Below are positions 1-3,349 of a DNA stretch of 5,429 nucleotides, piece by piece (position 1 is the first letter of the stretch; each line of letters opens with the position of its first letter). The notes under the pieces were generated by a model. It had not been told where the DNA came from and did not search any database. It saw only the letters and a program-made list of their open reading frames with translations. The DNA lies in the NCBI GenBank assembly GCA_944323585.1, contig CALUTA010000108.1:1-5429 (forward strand), given 5' to 3'. The translations under genes and the position numbers were made by a program. Source of the stretch: Candidatus Gastranaerophilales bacterium. GTDB lineage: Bacteria > Cyanobacteriota > Vampirovibrionia > Gastranaerophilales > Gastranaerophilaceae.

Positions 1-9
1 GCATATCAA

Positions 10-60
10 TAATATAAAAAGTTTTAATTTGCGCATACTCTACCAACTATTTTTATATTA
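10..60. repeat. 11-bp perfect inverted repeat at the acyltransferase 3' end
   Basis: TAATATAAAAA at 10-20 is the exact reverse complement of TTTTTATATTA at 50-60, with 29 bases between them. The right arm overlaps the stop codon of the acyltransferase gene. On the minus strand this could fold into an AT-only stem-loop right after translation ends. It could aid transcript end formation, but the long loop and lack of GC pairs make it unlike a standard intrinsic terminator. Confidence 0.45.
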
Positions 61-1143
61 ATCGTTTGCAGTAATTTTTGCAACAGCTTTTTGTTTTATA
101 AATTTCAGAGCTTCACCTGCGTAAGTCGTTACAATCATTCCAACCACAAAATAAAAATACGTTGACTTCAACGGGCAGTAAAACCAGTAAATATCAACAT
201 TATTTTTGACATCAAACGGAATATTTTTCAAATACAGTGCGCTGTAAGTTATGAAATTAAATACCAGCAGGTGATTTGCCATAATGTGATAAGTATTTTG
301 TCCGACCTTTTGCAAAAAATCCCAGTTTTTAATATATTCATAAGACACATTTATAATCAGCAAGCTTATCCAAATTCCTGTAAACCCCGTCAAAATCGGC
401 ACAATCCAGTTATCAAAATCGCCCCAGGCAAGAATAAAACTCAATCCGATTCCGTCTATCGGTGTGTAATCAGCATTTGTAAGCCACAACAGAGCCTGCA
501 AAACAAGAACACCCGATAATATTTTCAAATTAAACAAACGTTCTTTATTTTGCAGTTTGTGCTCGTAAAAATCACCTGAAAATATAAATAACAACGAAAA
601 CATAACCCTCAAAACAGGCAGAAAATAAACACTTTTTTCAATCAACGGTTCCATCTGAATTGCCACGAGAGCCATAATCAAAAAAATCACAAAACGCAAA
701 ACTGAACCAACGTTTAATTTATTAAACAGCTTGTTAATCAAATAATAAACAATCAAACTTATAAAAAGTGCCGGCACAAACCACATTGGAGAAATTAAAT
801 CAAGCTGGTGGCCCGTTATAAAAGGTATCAGAAGTTCGTTTTTTAAATTCACCGGCATTCCCCAGAATTTGCCGACAACAGGGGTTATCAGGAAAGTAAT
901 CCCAAGATATACAATTTCATACAAAAAATACGGTATTAAAAGCCCTTTTATCCGGTGTTTGCAATAGTCTAAAAAAGAATATTTCTCATTAAACAACATG
1001 CCCGCGATAAAAAAGAACAAAATAATTTGAAATGAAAACGGCGGAAACATCGGGATAATCGAAAATTCCAGATGCCCTGATACAACTGCAATAATCGCCA
1101 GAGCTTTTAATAAATTTATTTTGTTATTAAAAACTTTTGCCAT
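58..1143 (-). CDS. Membrane acyltransferase, acyltransferase 3 family
   Basis: The 361-residue protein is almost entirely hydrophobic, with about ten predicted membrane segments. It belongs to the Acyl_transf_3 family (OatA/WecH type), whose members move acetyl or other acyl groups onto sugars of exported polysaccharides, lipids or peptidoglycan at the cytoplasmic membrane. Visible family marks: the first helix with VVSGH (His24, the conserved family histidine), FFFIAGML (43-50), the basic loop KHRIKGLLIPYFLY (62-75), PMWFVPALF (119-127) and GQNTYHIMANHLLVF near residues 281-295. The usual Arg at the start of helix 1 is a Lys (Lys13). Length is normal for a stand-alone member with no extra C-terminal domain. 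An SD-like AAGGCGG lies just upstream of the ATG. It follows the nucleotidyltransferase gene by 24 bases and is probably co-transcribed with it. The acceptor substrate cannot be told from sequence. Confidence 0.92.
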   Translation of the reverse strand: MAKVFNNKINLLKALAIIAVVSGHLEFSIIPMFPPFSFQIILFFFIAGMLFNEKYSFLDYCKHRIKGLLIPYFLYEIVYLGITFLITPVVGKFWGMPVNLKNELLIPFITGHQLDLISPMWFVPALFISLIVYYLINKLFNKLNVGSVLRFVIFLIMALVAIQMEPLIEKSVYFLPVLRVMFSLLFIFSGDFYEHKLQNKERLFNLKILSGVLVLQALLWLTNADYTPIDGIGLSFILAWGDFDNWIVPILTGFTGIWISLLIINVSYEYIKNWDFLQKVGQNTYHIMANHLLVFNFITYSALYLKNIPFDVKNNVDIYWFYCPLKSTYFYFVVGMIVTTYAGEALKFIKQKAVAKITAND

Positions 1144-1167
1144 TTTTCCGCCTTACAATTGAATATT

Positions 1168-2106
1168 TTATGCCTCATCCCTGTCTATAATTTTTCTTAA
1201 ATTTTCAACAAGCGAAGATGCCGTATCCAGTTTTGTTACAACTGAACCTGACGCAAAATTATTCACATCACGCTCAAAATTTTCAGGAAGTATTTTGCAA
1301 TTCTTCTTTGCAAACTCAACCAGTCTTTTTTCACCAGGATTCATAACCCTGTTCACGGCGAACAAAGCATCAAAGTAACTTGCAAGAAACGCAGCCGTTC
1401 TATGATTTATGCTTACATAATCCTTTCTTGCAACAGCCGATTCTATCTGGTCATGATATGAAAACATTACATCTTTCAAAAATGAAAAATTCTTGTTTAT
1501 AATATTTTGCCTTAATTTTTCAGGATAAGGAGTTTTTGTCATTTCCTGAAGTTTGTTAAATTTACCCTCACGGTCAAAAAGGATTTGAGATTTGTTCACA
1601 TTATCAACAAAACACGTTGTATAACCCATTGAAGCATTGCCGTCAATCCAGACATTTTTAATATTGTTTTCAATACCGTCAAGAGAGCGATACATTATAT
1701 CAATCGGTTTTCCGGTACTTTTCAGATAATACACATCTCCGGTTTCAAAATAATGATTGTCGATTTCCGGATTGTCAGAATATTTAAGCGCAATTTCACG
1801 GCGCTTTTCTACCGGCGGCTCTTTTGAACAGTAAATGTAAATATCATAATCCGACCTGTTATCCGCACTTTTGGCAGATGATGAGCCTCCTAAAACAATA
1901 GCATCAACTTCATCCAATTGTTTGTAATCTTCAATCATCATATTTAAAATTTTTACGTTATCCATCCCGATTTCACCTGTTTTTTCTATACCGCTTTTTT
2001 CAAAAACATCTTTTGAGCCGGAATTTTGCGCACGAAAAGGGGGCTTAGCACCTGTCCTTAAATCGGCACCGGTTAATAAATTAATGCCTTTATTATGAAT
2101 TTCCAT
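1168..2106 (-). CDS. Nucleotidyltransferase-domain protein (DUF4037-like), 312 aa
   Basis: The core carries the polymerase-beta-type nucleotidyltransferase signature: VLGGSSSAKSADNRSDYDIY at residues 71-90, giving GGS (73-75) plus the metal-binding pair Asp86 and Asp88, and a third acidic residue Asp136 in KPIDIMYR. The C-terminal half (about 195-312) is helical, as in DUF4037 and aminoglycoside-nucleotidyltransferase relatives. Such enzymes transfer an NMP to small molecules, proteins or tRNA. The substrate is unknown, and the extra variability between GGS and DxD argues against naming a resistance enzyme. Start choice: an in-frame GTG at 2136 exists but lies upstream of the predicted transcript start. 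ATG at 2106 has AAAGAGG five bases ahead. A further ATG at 1965 also has AGGTGA upstream and would give a 265-residue protein without the N-terminal extension. The acyltransferase gene follows after 24 bases. Confidence 0.85.
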   Translation of the reverse strand: MEIHNKGINLLTGADLRTGAKPPFRAQNSGSKDVFEKSGIEKTGEIGMDNVKILNMMIEDYKQLDEVDAIVLGGSSSAKSADNRSDYDIYIYCSKEPPVEKRREIALKYSDNPEIDNHYFETGDVYYLKSTGKPIDIMYRSLDGIENNIKNVWIDGNASMGYTTCFVDNVNKSQILFDREGKFNKLQEMTKTPYPEKLRQNIINKNFSFLKDVMFSYHDQIESAVARKDYVSINHRTAAFLASYFDALFAVNRVMNPGEKRLVEFAKKNCKILPENFERDVNNFASGSVVTKLDTASSLVENLRKIIDRDEA

Positions 2107-2156
2107 CAACACCTCTTTTATGAAAATATTATACACAAAAGTTTTCCGGTATAAAA
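2107..2156 (-). promoter_or_regulatory. Promoter and RBS of the nucleotidyltransferase-acyltransferase unit
   Basis: On the minus strand a perfect TATAAT occupies 2133-2128. A weak -35 (TTTTAT, 2156-2151) lies 17 bases upstream. Transcription would start near the A at 2121, leaving a leader of about 15 bases that contains AGAGG five bases before ATG 2106. This layout excludes the GTG at 2136 as a start for transcripts from this promoter. Confidence 0.55.
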
Positions 2157-2172
2157 CTTGACAAACGGAAAA
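2142..2172. promoter_or_regulatory. Inverted repeat between divergent promoters, candidate operator
   Basis: TTTTCCG (2142-2148) and CGGAAAA (2166-2172) form 7-bp perfect arms, centred 24 bp apart. They bracket the plus-strand -35 box (2158-2163) and overlap the -35 area of the minus-strand promoter. A dimeric regulator bound here could control both directions. The regulator is not in the window. Confidence 0.3.
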
Positions 2173-2185
2173 TGCATGATAACAT
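2158..2185 (+). promoter_or_regulatory. Sigma70-like promoter for the DUF2023 gene
   Basis: A consensus TTGACA (2158-2163) is followed after 16 bases by TAACAT (2180-2185), preceded by TG one base before it (extended -10, TGATAACAT). The predicted start is near 2192, giving a leader of about 19 bases before ATG 2211. Confidence 0.6.
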
Positions 2186-2211
2186 AAAAGTTAGCTAAGA
2201 CTAACATAAAA
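2180..2211. repeat. Direct repeat plus small palindrome over the transcript start
   Basis: TAACATAAAA occurs at 2180-2189 and again at 2202-2211, 22 bp apart (about two helical turns). The first copy includes the -10 box and the second runs into the ATG. Between them GTTAG (2190-2194) and CTAAC (2201-2205) can pair as a 5-bp hairpin with a 6-base loop at the very 5' end of the mRNA. This looks like a repressor site or a leader structure rather than chance, but it is short. Confidence 0.35.
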
Positions 2212-2669
2212 TGAGAGTAACGTTTTTACCGCAATTTAATATTACACACGTATACAATACAGGGTTTGCAGCGGCCGGTAAACCTAAGACCGGAATGCGT
2301 GAAGAGCTGGCTGAATTGAGAGTGTTCCACCATCACATTTATGAATACAAAAAAGGAATCAGAAACCTCATCCTCACAACAGAAAAAGCAAAATACCGTG
2401 ATTCAATAGAAAACAGACTTAAAAACGAAAAAATAGACTACATAATTCACGACATACCAAACGGAAAAATAAACGTTTACTTTGGCGAAAAAGCCTGCGT
2501 TGATGTCGTAAAAACCCTTAACCCAAAATTAAATGAACTTTCAGCAGAGCAGGATTTTATGCTCGGGATTATGCTCGGTTACGACAGAGTAAAACAGTGC
2601 GAACGATATTTGAAAATAAAAAACAATATAATTAAACTGCAATCAGGCAAAAATCAGCTCGGCGGGTAA
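2211..2669 (+). CDS. DUF2023 family protein with N-terminal extension, 152 aa
   Basis: From about residue 38 the protein matches what I know of DUF2023 (PF09633), a small soluble alpha/beta family of unknown function found in several anaerobes and epsilonproteobacteria. Landmarks are VFHHHIYEYKKGIRNLIL (38-55), KINVYFGEKACVDVV (86-100) and the C-terminal LGIMLGYDRVKQCERYL (118-134). Family members normally begin almost at the VFHHHIYE block, so the first 37 residues are additional. ATG 2211 has no convincing Shine-Dalgarno. Alternatives are ATG at 2295 (Met29) and GTG at 2322 (Val38), neither with a good ribosome site. I keep 2211 because the promoter lies directly upstream and the frame is open. 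It is the only plus-strand gene, divergent from the nucleotidyltransferase and convergent with the kinase-like gene, one base away. Its cellular role is not known. Confidence 0.88.
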   Translation: MRVTFLPQFNITHVYNTGFAAAGKPKTGMREELAELRVFHHHIYEYKKGIRNLILTTEKAKYRDSIENRLKNEKIDYIIHDIPNGKINVYFGEKACVDVVKTLNPKLNELSAEQDFMLGIMLGYDRVKQCERYLKIKNNIIKLQSGKNQLGG

Positions 2670-2688
2670 ATTAAATTCGCCAATTTTT
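2661..2688 (+). terminator. Possible weak intrinsic terminator of the DUF2023 gene
   Basis: GGCGGGT (2661-2667) can pair with ATTCGCC (2675-2681): four GC pairs, two G-T wobbles and one A-T, around a 7-base loop. AATTTTT follows. The stem begins inside the last codons of the plus gene and extends into the 3' end of the opposite gene, which is the only room available because the two stops are one base apart. The stem is weak, so confidence is low. Confidence 0.35.
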
Positions 2689-3291
2689 AAACATTTCATT
2701 TACGTTTTTTATTTCGCCATGCTGTAAATGATAAGAAACATCAGCCCAATCACCGAACAAAATCCTTTTGCCATCACTTGTTACAAACAAGGCATCCTTA
2801 TTTGCAAAAAGTTCTCTGTTCAATATCTTGCCGTTTAAAAGTTTTTTTACATTGTTTTTAAAGGTTTGTTTAACTTCCGGTTTAATTTTGTCTGCAACCT
2901 TGTAATACGGAACAAGTGCTTTTTCGTTAACATCCATTATTGTCAAAAAATCATCCTGCCCCAGCGAAAAATACTTTACAAACCGTGGAGTGATTCCGCT
3001 ATGTTCAAAATCTTTCAGATTTTGTTCCAGATTAAACGCTTTTTCACCGTTTGAACGATATAGAAGCAGATTATTGTATCTGTATAATTTAGCATCTTCA
3101 CTGCGAATTTGTACAGGTTTTGTCTTTTTTTCAAGGAACTCCGTTATTACTTTCGTTGTCGAATTTGAAATTCTTTGAACAAATTCCAGTGCTGTTTCAC
3201 TAATATTTTGATCCGGATATTTAGGCACTAATTTATTTACTGCGCCCTTAGCTGAATTAATAAATTTTTGTGTGATGCTGACAGGATCCAT
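2671..3291 (-). CDS. Small protein with degenerate kinase/APH-like fold (206 aa), function unknown
   Basis: I do not recognise a named family. Read by eye, residues 69-182 follow the order of a protein-kinase or aminoglycoside-phosphotransferase fold. There are N-lobe-like strands (LYRYNNLLLYRSNGEKAFNL), a helix and the GITPRFVKYFSLG block typical before the hinge, then a hinge-like DFLTIMDVN (114-122). A shortened C-lobe has NRELFANKDALFV (158-170) where HxDxxxxN would be, and FGDWADV (179-185) where the metal-binding Asp loop (DFG or IDW) would be. The catalytic-loop His and Asp read as Asn and Glu, and the N-lobe Lys is not evident, so it may be a pseudokinase or a wrong analogy. The first 60 residues are helical and polar. 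Start: an ATG at 3303 has no ribosome site and sits inside the predicted -10. ATG at 3291 is preceded by TGAGGA at ideal spacing and is preferred. It lies 58 bases after the large repeat protein on the same strand. Confidence 0.6.
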   Translation of the reverse strand: MDPVSITQKFINSAKGAVNKLVPKYPDQNISETALEFVQRISNSTTKVITEFLEKKTKPVQIRSEDAKLYRYNNLLLYRSNGEKAFNLEQNLKDFEHSGITPRFVKYFSLGQDDFLTIMDVNEKALVPYYKVADKIKPEVKQTFKNNVKKLLNGKILNRELFANKDALFVTSDGKRILFGDWADVSYHLQHGEIKNVNEMFKNWRI

Positions 3292-3301
3292 AGTTGTCCT
3301 C

Positions 3302-3329
3302 ATATTATCATATTTAGTACATTTGTCAA
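3302..3329 (-). promoter_or_regulatory. Promoter of the kinase-like gene
   Basis: On the minus strand TTGACA (3329-3324) is followed after 16 bases by TAATAT (3307-3302) in the extended form TGATAATAT. An overlapping TATGAT at 3312-3307 is an alternative -10. The start would fall near 3300-3295, giving a very short leader that may include only part of the TGAGGA ribosome site. The exact hexamer is uncertain. Confidence 0.5.
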
Positions 3330-3330
3330 T

Positions 3331-3344
3331 CTAAATAAATTTAG
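3331..3344. repeat. 14-bp palindrome upstream of the kinase-like gene promoter
   Basis: CTAAATAAATTTAG has 6-bp perfect arms around a 2-bp centre and ends two bases from the -35 box of the downstream gene, six bases after the stop of the upstream gene. No T-tract follows, so it is not a terminator. It could be an operator, but an AT-rich palindrome of this size can arise by chance. Confidence 0.3.
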
Positions 3345-3349
3345 GTGAT

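Noticed and set aside
271..519. Open plus-strand frame of 82 codons
   Set aside because: Lies wholly antisense to the well-supported acyltransferase gene, and its translation shows no domain or sensible composition.
1168..2106. Aminoglycoside-resistance adenylyltransferase
   Set aside because: The GGS...DxD core is shared by many nucleotidyltransferase families, and the rest of the protein does not show a recognisable resistance-enzyme pattern.
2866..3178. Two overlapping plus-strand open frames of 62 codons
   Set aside because: Antisense to the kinase-like gene, Phe/Cys-rich shadow translations without a ribosome site.
3301..3303. First in-frame ATG of the kinase-like gene
   Set aside because: It sits inside the predicted -10 box and has no ribosome site; the ATG 12 bases further in has TGAGGA at proper spacing.
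3331..3344. Intrinsic terminator between the two right-hand genes
   Set aside because: The 6-bp AT-rich stem has a 2-base loop and no following T-tract on the minus strand.
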